This document shows positions 44,350-53,539 of a DNA stretch of 64,000 bases, piece after piece. Source of the DNA: Carboxylicivirga taeanensis. GTDB lineage: Bacteria > Bacteroidota > Bacteroidia > Bacteroidales > Marinilabiliaceae. Position 1 is the stretch's first letter, and each line of letters starts with the position of its first letter. Both the position numbers and the translations under genes were made by a program. Under the pieces are notes generated by a model, which worked only from the letters and a program-made list of their open reading frames with translations, did no database searches and was not told where the DNA came from. The stretch covers positions 186,001 to 250,000 of the forward strand of contig NZ_JBPUSJ010000004.1 of assembly GCF_051851475.1 (NCBI RefSeq), read 5' to 3'.

Positions 44350-46218
44350 CTAGGCTTTAAAAGGAATATTGGCCACAATATGAGTGCCTTTACCTGGCCT
44401 GGAGCTAATGTCGAAGTGTCCTCCCATGGCTTCGCAACGCGATCGCATGTTGAATAGGCCATGAGATTTGTTATTATCTATTTTGGAGGGTTCGAAGCCT
44501 TGTCCATCATCGTCAATGGTCAGGATTAGTTCGTTATGGTGCCTAATCAGCTGCACTTCCACCATGGAGGCAGCGGCATGTTTCTGTATATTCTGAAGGG
44601 CTTCCTGAACGATACGAAATACCTGGCGGGTCAACTCCGGGCTTCTGGCTGCGGGCAAGCCTTCAAAATACGGTTTGACATGTATTCCCGTGCTTTCTTG
44701 GTAGTCGGTAAAATAGTGCTTTAAAAAGTCGCGCAGGCTGATGATCTCAAAGGCATGGGGCGATAGGGTATGCGACATCGTTCGCACGTTCTGATACAGT
44801 TTATCAAGGTCGGAGGATAATTCATTTGCGCTATGGCGCTTATCTTTTAATTTATGCTTGAGCAGTGCCAGACGGCTGCCTACATTATCGTGCAATTCGG
44901 CCGAGAGGCGGGCACGTTCTTTTTCCGTACCTTCCACATAGGCTGCCAATAGCTCCTTTTGATGCCGTGCATTGGCCATTAGTAGTTTATTATTCGTTTT
45001 ATTGATTTGATGTACTTCGTATATCAGAGCCAGCGAAAAAATTCCAAACTCAATTACCGAGCCGATTAAGAGCGGGTTGGTAGGAAACCATTCGTAGGGC
45101 AGGTAGCCGGCATAGGAGAGGGCAAACAAAACCGCTCCTATAAGTAGCACCGTAACGGCTGCCGTAAAAAACAGGGCTTTAGTGCGTTGGTGTTTCAGAG
45201 CCTGCACCAAAATGGCGATTTGTACCACAAAGGTTAGCAGCACAAAAAGGTAGTTTATCCGGATGTAATAATGGATAAGAAGATCGGCACGACTAACGGC
45301 CCATACAAGGAGGTACAAAGCCAATGCCAGGTAGTAGAATCTGACATAGCGATATAACAGTGGGTGTTTACGCTTCACATCAAAGAAAACGGCGCCAAAA
45401 TTAACGAATGAAAAAAGCAAGGGCGTGATAAGCAGCGTATCCAGAACGCGTTTCACGGCAGGCGCATTTGGATAAAAAAATTCGTAAGCAAAGCCCAGGT
45501 TGTCAAACATGAACCAAGCCATAAGCACGGCATACAAGCTGTAGGCAAAAAACACCCTCATCTTTAGTATTCCACCCATTAGCAGACTAAAAAGAGCGAT
45601 AAATACCAGGCCGCCGAAATAAAGGTTATAAAATAGTAGGTCGCGGGCTTCGCGTTTGTTGAAGGCAGCCGTGTGCCACACCCTAAGCGATAGACTGGTT
45701 TCGCGCTCCCGGTCGTCGATCTTTAGGAGGTAAGCATACGCTGAGTCATGAGGTATCTTTAGTTTTTCGATGAAACGCCTGTTTTCGATGCTTCGCTGAT
45801 GGTAAGGATAGATAATGCCCCCTTTTGCTAATAGATGAATGCTATCGGCTGATAATTGATAGAGTTCGTATTGATGAAGGTAATTGTTGTTGATCTCCAG
45901 AAGGTAATCAGAATGCTTGCTTTGGTTGTGCAGGGTGAAGAATAGGTACACATAATCATTGTATTTTGGTTTGCCGCTGCCTGGCATAGTATTCCTCAGC
46001 TTTTGGGCGACTCTCTTCACGGGTTCTTCCTGCTGCGATGCATATAAGAAGCTGTGTTCTTTGAGGGTTATGGAACTAAAATTATCAGTCAGATTAACGA
46101 CCGGTTTATCAGCTCTTGGCAGCGTTTCGTGACAGGCCATAAGGCTAAATAGTACCAGCGCCGTCGGCAGTATTTTAATAAATGAGCAACGCTTAAAGCA
46201 ACTGGTGTTCATACGCAT
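44350..46218 (-). CDS. 7TMR-DISM sensor histidine kinase (HisKA_3 type)
   Basis: 622 residues. A signal segment with a possible lipobox (SLMAC) is followed by a 7TMR-DISM extracellular domain (about 40-180), seven hydrophobic helices (about 195-405), a coiled segment and a HisKA_3 dimerisation domain with His443 in ARLSAELHDNVGSRL. The HATPase domain carries DDDGQGFEP and KSHGLFNMRSRCEAMGG. Kinases of this layout phosphorylate NarL-type regulators. Its start overlaps the end of the response-regulator gene by 26 bp (or 20 bp from Met3), which indicates translational coupling and a cognate pair. It sits in the inner membrane; ligand unknown. Confidence 0.92.
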   Translation of the reverse strand: MRMNTSCFKRCSFIKILPTALVLFSLMACHETLPRADKPVVNLTDNFSSITLKEHSFLYASQQEEPVKRVAQKLRNTMPGSGKPKYNDYVYLFFTLHNQSKHSDYLLEINNNYLHQYELYQLSADSIHLLAKGGIIYPYHQRSIENRRFIEKLKIPHDSAYAYLLKIDDRERETSLSLRVWHTAAFNKREARDLLFYNLYFGGLVFIALFSLLMGGILKMRVFFAYSLYAVLMAWFMFDNLGFAYEFFYPNAPAVKRVLDTLLITPLLFSFVNFGAVFFDVKRKHPLLYRYVRFYYLALALYLLVWAVSRADLLIHYYIRINYLFVLLTFVVQIAILVQALKHQRTKALFFTAAVTVLLIGAVLFALSYAGYLPYEWFPTNPLLIGSVIEFGIFSLALIYEVHQINKTNNKLLMANARHQKELLAAYVEGTEKERARLSAELHDNVGSRLALLKHKLKDKRHSANELSSDLDKLYQNVRTMSHTLSPHAFEIISLRDFLKHYFTDYQESTGIHVKPYFEGLPAARSPELTRQVFRIVQEALQNIQKHAAASMVEVQLIRHHNELILTIDDDGQGFEPSKIDNNKSHGLFNMRSRCEAMGGHFDISSRPGKGTHIVANIPFKA

Positions 46219-46858
46219 ATTTAATTAGTTCGGTCACCTTGTTCAGCTTAAGTTTGCGAAAGATATTTTTTCGGTGTGATTTAACGGTCTCATAACTGAT
46301 GATTAAAGCTTCTGATATCTCTTCGGTGCTCTTCCCGTTCACAATCAGTCGGATAATTTCTTTTTCGCGCTGCGTAATTTGTGCTTTAACGGTGAAATCA
46401 TCGTTGGCCAGCTCAAAGGCAGTGCTCTGAGAAGTCTGTACATCTTCACTTAGATAAAAAGGACTATCGGGGGCTGAAAAAATGACTGTCTCCAGTTCCT
46501 CAATACCAGCTCTTTTCGAGAGGTAAGCATTGGCCTTACTCTCCTTTATTTTTCTAACCAGGTAGGCATCTTCGTATATGGTTAAAATGGCAATAATCAT
46601 TTCGGGGAACCGGCTTCTGATGGCTTTTAATATTTCAAGGCCATTTTTACCCGGTAGGTTGAGGTCCAGAAAAAGGACGTCGGGCTTTAATAGACTTAGT
46701 TTTTCTGTCAGCTTTTCCCCAGTATCCAGGGTTGCTGTTACTTTTACGTGTTTAATGCCATTGATAATTGTTGTTATCCCCTCGGCAAACAGGTTTTGGT
46801 CATCGACAATGACCACCTCTTTAAAAGCCTTATTGTGCTCATCTTTTGCAGCTTTCAT
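46193..46858 (-). CDS. NarL/LuxR-type response regulator
   Basis: 221 residues. The receiver domain (about 14-130) has the DD pair in VIVDDQN, phospho-acceptor Asp65 in FLDLNLPGK and Lys in YLSKRAG. The LuxR HTH (about 155-218) has ITQREKEIIRLIVNGKSTEE and SYETVKSHRKNIFRKLKLNK. It is the cognate partner of the overlapping kinase gene. Confidence 0.93.
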   Translation of the reverse strand: MKAAKDEHNKAFKEVVIVDDQNLFAEGITTIINGIKHVKVTATLDTGEKLTEKLSLLKPDVLFLDLNLPGKNGLEILKAIRSRFPEMIIAILTIYEDAYLVRKIKESKANAYLSKRAGIEELETVIFSAPDSPFYLSEDVQTSQSTAFELANDDFTVKAQITQREKEIIRLIVNGKSTEEISEALIISYETVKSHRKNIFRKLKLNKVTELIKYAYEHQLL

Positions 46859-47044
46859 ACATCATAGGCTTATGGATTAACCACCTGCTTAATTAGACAA
46901 TCAAATAAATGTATTTGTTTAGTGACAGGTTTAGATGCCTATATTGAAAAATGCTAACCAGATGTTTGTAAACCAGCCTGAAATGGTCGCAATTACTATC
47001 AACATAGCGCGGTAAACAGCCGGCCATGCAGGCTGGTCCATTGC

Positions 47045-47521
47045 TCATAAGTCATGCCTAATCATCGTCTGCTTAAAAGTAGCTTCTTGCACCGACTCCT
47101 GCATCTGAAGCACTTTCCAGCCGTCTTCTGTTTTAATCCATACCAGCGAGCTGGCACAGTCGGGGAACTGAAGGGTTGAATCGGCAAAATAGAAAGTACC
47201 ACTGGATATGTAGGTAGCTAAAACGGCCTCTGGCGCAAGTATTTTAATGTTTTCTATATGGAAATTGTAATGCACCTTTTGTGCTGGGGTAAATATTTCA
47301 CTGGCTTCGTGGATCAGACCGGCATAGTCCAATACTTTTCCATGAATGCTGATGTAGTTAAACTCCGGTGTAGTGAGAAAATCTTTAAAAGCCATTTCAA
47401 TATCAAGCAGCTCCATGCCCTTACGCATGCTTTGGATTAATCCGTTTATTTCGCAGGTAATTGCTTCCTGCTCCTCGCTGGTTAGGAGCAGATGGCTGGT
47501 GTTAGCGGTCATTGTTTTCAT
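47045..47521 (-). CDS. SnoaL/NTF2-like fold protein
   Basis: 158 residues with no signal peptide. A long N-terminal helix, the segment IEMAFKDFLTTPEFNYISIHGKV, and closing strands (ATYISSGTFYFADST, SSLVWIKTEDGWKVLQMQES) match the cone-shaped NTF2-like fold (SnoaL/DUF4440 type). Members bind or isomerise small molecules; no function can be assigned. A single gene on the minus strand. Confidence 0.8.
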   Translation of the reverse strand: MKTMTANTSHLLLTSEEQEAITCEINGLIQSMRKGMELLDIEMAFKDFLTTPEFNYISIHGKVLDYAGLIHEASEIFTPAQKVHYNFHIENIKILAPEAVLATYISSGTFYFADSTLQFPDCASSLVWIKTEDGWKVLQMQESVQEATFKQTMIRHDL

Positions 47522-47738
47522 GTCTCACAGGTTTAATTAGTTAATATTTTGCCATTCAGATGTTTACACAATCTAACTACTCCCCTGTTTCCTGTCCTTT
47601 TTGCACCCACTAATTATCTTGTTCGCTGATGCAATCTGCAAAGTTAAGTTGCTTTTTAACAAAGGTCAAAGGCAATTAATGATTGTTGTGACGATCGCCT
47701 GTTATCTCAACTCAACAGATGACTTTAGGGTCAACTGG

Positions 47739-48503
47739 TTAGCCCTTTAGATATTGACTGGGTGTTACTCCGAAGTACCTTTTAAAAGTCTGGCTGAAAT
47801 ACTTTGGGTCGGTAAAGCCAATGAGATAGGCTGTTTCACTAATATTTTTCCCATCCTCTTTCATTATGCGGGCAGCTTCCTGCAGTTTAATAGTCATTAA
47901 AAACTGTTGGGGTGATACATCGGTCATCGATTTAATCTTACGGTACAATACCGGGCGGCTCATTCCCAGTTCCTTGGCTGTATTTTTAACCGTCAGTTTT
48001 TCGCTATCGAGATTATTGATCACAAAGGCTTTTATCTGCTCCAAAAAGGCCTGGTCGGTGCTGTTGGTTGTTACTTCTTCGACCTGTGTAGATGGTTCCA
48101 GAAACTGCTTTTTCAGTAACTGGCGATTCTTGAGTAAGTTGGCAATTTGTACACGCAGAAGTTTGATGTCAAAGGGTTTTTCCAGATAGGCATCAGCTCC
48201 ATGCTCCAGTCCTTCGCGTTTATATTCAGGCGAATCGAGGGCCGTGAGCAGTACAATCGGAATATGACAGGTGGAGAGTTCACTTTTCAGTTTAACACAC
48301 AGTTGATGTCCGTTCATCTTTGGCATCATCACATCTGATACTATGATGTCAGGCAATTCCTGGCTAGCTACTTGAAAGCCCTCTTCGCCGTTAGATGCCT
48401 TTAGTACCTGGTATTGGTCGCTCAGTTCAATGGCCAGGTTATCCAATAGCTCGGGGTTGTCTTCTACCAGTAACAACTTTGGACCCGAGGTGTTTGTGCT
48501 CAA
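47739..48503 (-). pseudogene. C-terminal receiver + AraC fragment of a hybrid two-component regulator
   Basis: The visible 254 codons begin at a TTG and contain a complete receiver (LLLVEDNPEL; Asp in VSDVMMPKMNG; EKPFD) and AraC HTH (LGMSRPVLYRKIKSMTDVSP ... GFTDPKYFSQTFKRYFGVTP). They closely match the C-terminal 250 residues of the two full HTCS proteins in this window. The propeller sensor, membrane helix and kinase parts are absent, and the frame runs into a stop about 12 codons upstream. The break falls near 48505-48525, exactly where a sugar-symporter fragment begins on the other strand. I read this as the stump of an HTCS after a deletion. It could conceivably still be made as a response regulator, but no promoter or good start codon is seen. 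Confidence 0.8.
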
Positions 48504-48525
48504 TACTTCAGCCGTTTCGCTGTAA
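48504..48525. other. Deletion or recombination junction between two gene fragments
   Basis: Hybrid-regulator homology on the minus strand and GPH-symporter homology on the plus strand both stop within this interval. Each would need its N-terminal part on the other side of it. A single internal deletion of a divergent HTCS/transporter pair explains both. An assembly join cannot be excluded. No direct repeat longer than a few bases was noticed at the junction. Confidence 0.65.
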
Positions 48526-48997
48526 AAAGCGACGCCTGTTTATATACGCCCTGTTATTTTCAGGTGGTGTAAATGCCTTGTTTATTTTTTGCGGACCACA
48601 AGACATCGGCGCCATATTTACCATCGGCATTGTGTCTGAGTTTGCCGCCGCTATTTTCCCAACCCTATTTTTCACCATGTTGGGTGATGCCGCCGACTAT
48701 TCGGAATACAAGAATGGCCGTCGGGCTACAGGTTTAATCTATTCGGCGGGTTCTTTTGTAACTAAGTTTGGAGGCGGATTGGCAGCCGCTCTTATCGGTG
48801 CTATACTGGCAGCTTTTAGGTATGATGGCATGGATTCGTCCACCATTGAAGGAGCCATTCCCGGCATAAAAATGCTCATGAGTTGGATTCCCGCATTAGT
48901 GGCTCTGTTAGCTGCTGTGCTTATGACGCTCTACCCCTTGAATCAGACAAAAATGGATGAAATTACACATGAGCTGGCAGCACGCCGCATGCAGTAA
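48521..48997 (+). pseudogene. C-terminal fragment of a GPH-family sugar:cation symporter
   Basis: About 158 codons remain, against roughly 450-470 in intact glycoside-pentoside-hexuronide symporters. The preserved part covers about the last four membrane helices, with the diagnostic FTMLGDAADYSEYKNGRRATG loop (shown here only in part: MLGDAADYSEYKNGRR) and GSFVTKFGGGLAAALIGAIL. The frame is open upstream of 48521 but that sequence is the antisense of the hybrid-regulator fragment, so no start codon in the right place exists. It lies 51 bp ahead of the GH94 gene, the usual partner of a disaccharide importer. It is non-functional as it stands. Confidence 0.82.
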
Positions 48998-49048
48998 TAA
49001 TTAGTGAACAGGATAATTGAATTTGATAAAAGCTTATATTATAAAGTT

Positions 49049-51480
49049 ATGAAATACGGATATTTTGATGATGAAGCAAAAGAGTATGTGATTACAACTT
49101 CACAAACTCCCTGGCCCTGGATTAATTATTTGGGTAATGAAGATTTCTTTTCATTGATATCTAATACAGCGGGGGGTATTCTTTTTATAAGGATGCCAAA
49201 TTCCGACGTATTACACGATATAGATATAATAATGTGCCAATGGACAGTGGCGGCCGTTACTTTTATATCAACGATGGCGATTCTGTTTGGTCACCCGGTT
49301 GGAAGCCATGTAAAACACCGCTGGATAGCTACGAGTGCCGGCACGGAATGAATTACACCAAGCTGAAAGGTGAGAAAAGTGGGGTGAGTGCAGAGGTGTT
49401 GTTTTTTGTGCCTTTAAAAACCTGGGCCGAAGTACAAAAGTTGACATTGAAAAATACCAGCAATGAAACTAAAACCCTGAAATTGTTCTCATTTACTGAG
49501 TGGGCCTTGTGGAATGCGGCGACAGATATGGAAAATTTTCAGTGTAATTTCTCAACGGGCGAAGTCGAAGTAGAAGGTTCAACCATATACCATAAAACAG
49601 AATATAAAGAACGTCGCAATCACTATGCTTTTTACTCTGTTAATACGGATATAGATGGTTACGACACCGATAGGGAAACCTTTATGGGCTTGTATAACGG
49701 ATTTCATGAGCCTCAAAGGGTATTGGAAGGAAAACCCGGAATGAGTGAAGCGCACGGCTGGTCACCAATTGCCTCGCATTACATTGAGGTGGAGTTGAAG
49801 CCGGGCGAAAGTAAAGATTACATTTTTGTGTTAGGCTATGTTGAAAATGCTGACGATGAAAAATGGGAGAGCAAGGGGGTTATCAACAAAACTAAAGCGA
49901 AAGCCACTTTGGCAAGGTTCAATACAAGTGATAAAGTTGATGCTGCTTTTAATGAACTAAAAGCCTACTGGAATAACCTATTGGATGTTTACAGTGTTGA
50001 ATCGGGTGACAAAAAGCTCGACCGCATGGTGAATATCTGGAACCAGTATCAGTGCATGATCACCTTTAACTTCTCACGTTCGGCTTCTTATTTTGAGAGT
50101 GGCATCGGTCGTGGAATGGGCTTTCGCGATTCCAACCAGGACTTAATTGGCTTTGTACATCAAATACCAGAACGGGCACGCGAACGCATCATAGATATTG
50201 CCTCAACGCAATTTCCCGATGGCGGATGCTATCATCAGTACCAGCCCCTAACCAAGCGAGGCAATAATGATGTTGGTGGTGGATTCAACGATGATCCGAT
50301 GTGGTTGATTCTTGGTGTTGTGAGCTACATTAAAGAAACGGGTGACTTCAGCATTTTAGATGAAATGGTACCCTACGATAACGACATGAGTTTAGCACAA
50401 CCTTTGTTTCATCACTTAACCGTGTCTTTCAATCATGTGGTTAATAATTTAGGTCCGCACGGATTACCTTTAATTGGGCGTGCCGATTGGAATGACTGTT
50501 TAAACCTCAATTGTTTCTCAAACGACCCTAACGAATCGTTTCAAACCACCGAAAACAATACGCAGGGTTCCAAAGCCGAATCCTTAATGATTGCAGGCTT
50601 GTTTGTTGTATACGGAAGGGATTATATTGAGCTGTGTAAGGTACTCAATAAGGAAGAGGAAGCGGCTCGTGCTCAAGGCCACGTGGATGCAATGGATGAA
50701 GCGGTGAAACAACATGGCTGGGATGGTGACTGGTTTCTTCGTGCCTACGATTTTTATGGTCGAAAAGTTGGAAGCCATGAAAACAAAGAGGGGCAGATTT
50801 TTATCGAATCCCAAGGCTGGTGTACCATGGCTGAAATTGGTAAAGAAGAGGGAATGTGCGAAACATCGCTCAACTCAGTGAAGGAACGTTTGGACTGCGA
50901 ATATGGGATTGTGTTGAATAATCCACCATTCTCCGAATATGTGGTGGAGTATGGCGAAATCTCAACCTACCCGGCCGGCTACAAAGAAAATGCAGGTATC
51001 TTCTGTCATAATAATCCATGGGTGATCATTGGGGAAGTTAAGCAGGGCCGTGCCGAGCAAGCCTGGGAGTACTTTAGGAAAATTTGTCCGGCCTATCTGG
51101 AAGACATTAGTGATTTGCACAAAACAGAACCATACGTCTACTCGCAGATGATTGCAGGTAAAGATGCCTATAAGCCGGGTGAGGCGAAAAACTCCTGGTT
51201 AACGGGTACGGCCGCCTTGAATTTCTATACCATCAGTCAGTATATCCTGGGGATCCGTCCCGATTATAAGGGCTTAGTTATTGATCCTTGCATTCCTGCT
51301 GACTGGGATGGTTTTAAAGTAAAGCGCAAGTATCGTGGTGCCCAGTACAATATTGAGGTGATTAATAAAAGCAAGTCGGCCAATGCCCAAACGAAAATCT
51401 GGGTAGATGGCGTCGAGATTGAAGTACAAATCGTGCCTGTCCGTTCATCTGGAGTAGTTCATGTTAAAGTAGAGCTATAA
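49049..51480 (+). pseudogene. GH94 cellobiose phosphorylase-like gene with a frameshift at a G6 tract
   Basis: The first part (ATG 49049: MKYGYFDDEAKEYVITTSQ ... LISNTAGG) and the rest, read in another frame from about 49177 (YSFYKDAKFRRITRYRY, then MDSGGRYFY...), together make one GH94 protein of about 810 residues, the normal length. Adding one G to the G6 tract at 49171-49176 restores a continuous frame. The catalytic acid is the Asp in GRADWNDCLNL, near residue 480 of the joined protein. GH94 enzymes split cellobiose or related beta-glucosides with phosphate to give glucose 1-phosphate; the DWNDCLNL motif fits the cellobiose type. It is cytoplasmic and follows a symporter fragment. An internal ATG at 49234 could start only a truncated product lacking the N-terminal beta domain. 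A sequencing error is possible. Confidence 0.85.
49171..49176 (+). repeat. G6 homopolymer at the GH94 frameshift point
   Basis: The run of six G is where the two reading frames of GH94 meet. Seven G would give N-T-A-G-G-Y-S-F-Y-K in frame. Slippage in vivo, a fixed deletion or a sequencing error would all look like this. Confidence 0.8.
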
Positions 51481-51615
51481 GTCGGCTTGTGTTGTGCTAT
51501 TAGAAAAATGAACTGGAGAGAAGGGTGGCTTATTGGTTGATAATAAATGACCTAGTTTGCTCTAGCGTATTTCTAAATAGGTGAGAGTTTGATAAATTAT
51601 TGATGATTGATATGT

Positions 51616-51643
51616 AGCCGGATTAATAATGTTTAATCCGGCT
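51616..51643. terminator. Perfect hairpin at the end of the small ORF
   Basis: Arms AGCCGGATTAA (51616-51626) and its exact complement (51633-51643) with a 6-nt loop. The small ORF's TAA (51633-51635) lies inside the stem. No long U-run in either direction. Confidence 0.6.
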
Positions 51644-51833
51644 TAATTATGTTCAAAAACTTCCCTGCTCGTTTATCACCGTGTAAAGAAAGGATATCAC
51701 TTCCCTGTTCCTGCTTCAGTAAGCACTTTTCGAGGCTTTGCTTTCTTCTTATGGCTTCGCATTGTTCTGCTGTTAGCTGCCAATTAGTTTCTTCTTTAAG
51801 ATTTCTTGCCAGGGTTGGATAATCAATCCACAT
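51633..51833 (-). CDS. Small 66-residue protein of unknown function with its own control sites
   Basis: No family recognised. It is hydrophilic, mostly helical (LARNLKEETNWQLTAEQCEA, RRKQSLEKCLLKQEQ), with two Cys and no signal peptide. Three things argue that it is real: a strong Shine-Dalgarno-like AAAAGGAG about 7 bases before the ATG, which is rare in this phylum; a 23-bp palindrome 17 bp upstream; and a perfect hairpin spanning its stop. It lies between the GH94 remnant and the ROK-led operon, alone on the minus strand. It could be a small regulator or an antitoxin-like protein, or a stump of a longer gene. Confidence is moderate. Confidence 0.5.
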   Translation of the reverse strand: MWIDYPTLARNLKEETNWQLTAEQCEAIRRKQSLEKCLLKQEQGSDILSLHGDKRAGKFLNIIKPD

Positions 51834-51850
51834 TTTTGCTCTCCTTTTCA

Positions 51851-51873
51851 GAAAATACTTGCCAAGTATTTTC
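51851..51873. promoter_or_regulatory. 23-bp near-perfect palindrome, operator-like
   Basis: Arms GAAAATACTTG and CAAGTATTTTC (11 bp each, perfectly complementary) flank a single C. It sits 17 bp upstream of the 66-codon ORF start on the minus strand, in the position of a repressor operator. Confidence 0.6.
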
Positions 51874-52313
51874 TTCGTTTAATAATCTTCCTGTTTTAGT
51901 GCTTTGGATCATTACCTGTTTTGCAGCGCTTGCGATTTCTCTTTGCTATGCAGTTATATTAATAGTTAGTTAAAACTTTTATTTCAACTGCTCCTGTTAC
52001 TAAAAAGTTTTATTAACTAATTAGCGTTAACGGACTATGTTAAGGAACTTGGCTTATATGTATGACATAATAATATTAAAAAGTCATTAAATGTTATAAT
52101 AGACATTCATCTTGGTTGTTACGATTGTTGGGTGTTTGTGCTAGGTTATTTTCATCCCATTTTATTGCGATTAAAAACCGAATGATACGATTGAATATGA
52201 CCGTATGATACATAATCAGAAACTTTTTAATGACGATTATCATTAATAAAATAATTTAAAAAGTGGATTATGATTAAGAAATATTCTTAAATTGCAGACC
52301 TAAATAAGAAGAT
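51874..52313. promoter_or_regulatory. AT-rich control region of the ROK-led operon
   Basis: About 440 bases with no gene. An inverted repeat TTAATGA-N6-TCATTAA (52227-52233 / 52240-52246) lies about 70 bp upstream of the ROK start and may be its own operator. It also resembles a Fur-type hexamer repeat, but the 6-base spacer is not canonical. A weak -7-like TAAATTGC is near 52287. Confidence 0.4.
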
Positions 52314-53534
52314 ATGTCATTACACAATTATCTAAAGCTGGGATACGAAAATAACGTGACTGGTCGGTATAATAAACAGGCCGGACAAGTTATTAAGTTT
52401 CTTGCAAAACAACCAGAAGCAGAGACGATAACAGTTATTGCCAAGGGCGTAAAAGCAAGTATTCCTACTGTAACTAAGTTGGTGAATGATTTAATTGATC
52501 AAGGCTATGTTATTGAGGAAGGTAAACGGGCTACAGAAAGTTTTGGTAGAAAGCCTTCGATCTATGCTCTTAATAGGGAGAAATTTTATGTTGTAGGTGT
52601 GTCAATTAACCTGAAAAAAATTCAGCTGTACATATATGATATTTCGTTGCAGCCAGTTTTTGAGGTGATTGATGATACATTTGTGCTATCAGATACACTT
52701 GAGTGTCGGGCAGATGTTCTACAATTCATGGAAAATGAAATTGCGAACTCAGGAGTTGATAAACAAAATATTCTTGGAGTTGGAGTAACATTAACCGGAC
52801 GAGTGAATGGATTAACTGGTCAGTCGTTTAACTACCTTTCTAAAGGAGATGAGTCGATTGCAGATTATTTGCGAAAAAAACTTGAATTGCATGTTTTTAT
52901 TGATAACGATACCAGGGCTATTGGTTTAGCTGAGCAATACTTTTATAAAGACCAGGATTTAACCAATGCTTTAATCATTAACATTGGGCGCGGAATTGGT
53001 ATGTCCATCGTTGCTAATAACAAGTTGGTGAGTGGAGGAGATGGTTTTGCCGGAGAGTTTGGGCATATGCAATTTGCTGGTAATAAAGGGAGTTTGTGTA
53101 TTTGTGGCAAGCGAGGCTGCTTGGATACTGAAGTGTCGGGAAAAGCCCTCGAAGAAATGTACAATCTGGCTATTGATAGAGGAGAGAAGAGTACCTGTGA
53201 GATTTCGGACAAAAAATCGATCCACTATAGTGATATTATTGAAGCGGCTAATAAGGGGGATGGTTTAAGTATATTTTTATTACAACAGCAAGGTAAAGTA
53301 TTGGGAGAGGCATTAGGTAATGTTATTAATTTGCTTAATCCACAGTGTATTATAGTTAGCGGGAGGTATGGTAGAGTAGGCGATTACTTTTTAAATGCTA
53401 TCCAGTCAGGATTATACTTGTCAGCGTTAAGCAGTTTATTGCCCCAATGTAAAGTGATTAGTAGTTCAGTGCGTTCAGATATCGAAACAGTAGGAGCTGG
53501 TTCATTAGTACTAAAGAGGTTAGAAATGATTTAA
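52314..53534 (+). CDS. ROK-family transcriptional regulator (NagC/Mlc-like)
   Basis: 406 residues. An N-terminal winged HTH (about 18-80, with VKASIPTVTKLVNDLIDQGY) is followed by a sugar-kinase-like ROK domain. The zinc-site residues His251 (GEFGHMQF) and Cys262/264/269 (CICGKRGC) are intact, as is the glycine-rich NIGRGIG phosphate-loop region. Such proteins repress sugar genes and release DNA on binding a sugar or sugar phosphate. It starts a plus-strand operon, with the next gene only 5 bp away, and no hybrid sensor is nearby, so it is the likely local regulator. Aminosugar-type effectors are common in this family, consistent with the epimerase downstream. Confidence 0.92.
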   Translation: MSLHNYLKLGYENNVTGRYNKQAGQVIKFLAKQPEAETITVIAKGVKASIPTVTKLVNDLIDQGYVIEEGKRATESFGRKPSIYALNREKFYVVGVSINLKKIQLYIYDISLQPVFEVIDDTFVLSDTLECRADVLQFMENEIANSGVDKQNILGVGVTLTGRVNGLTGQSFNYLSKGDESIADYLRKKLELHVFIDNDTRAIGLAEQYFYKDQDLTNALIINIGRGIGMSIVANNKLVSGGDGFAGEFGHMQFAGNKGSLCICGKRGCLDTEVSGKALEEMYNLAIDRGEKSTCEISDKKSIHYSDIIEAANKGDGLSIFLLQQQGKVLGEALGNVINLLNPQCIIVSGRYGRVGDYFLNAIQSGLYLSALSSLLPQCKVISSSVRSDIETVGAGSLVLKRLEMI

Positions 53535-53539
53535 TTATT

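Noticed and set aside
48395..48520. N-terminal part of the symporter reading frame
   Set aside because: This stretch is the antisense of the receiver-domain fragment and has no transporter similarity.
49004..49351. Separate 115-residue protein ahead of GH94
   Set aside because: Its residues from 49049 on are the GH94 N-terminus. After the G6 tract the frame is meaningless and overlaps the true continuation.
52228..52245. Classical Fur box
   Set aside because: Half-sites match the Fur hexamer but the spacer is 6 bases instead of the usual short spacing, and the downstream genes are not iron-related.
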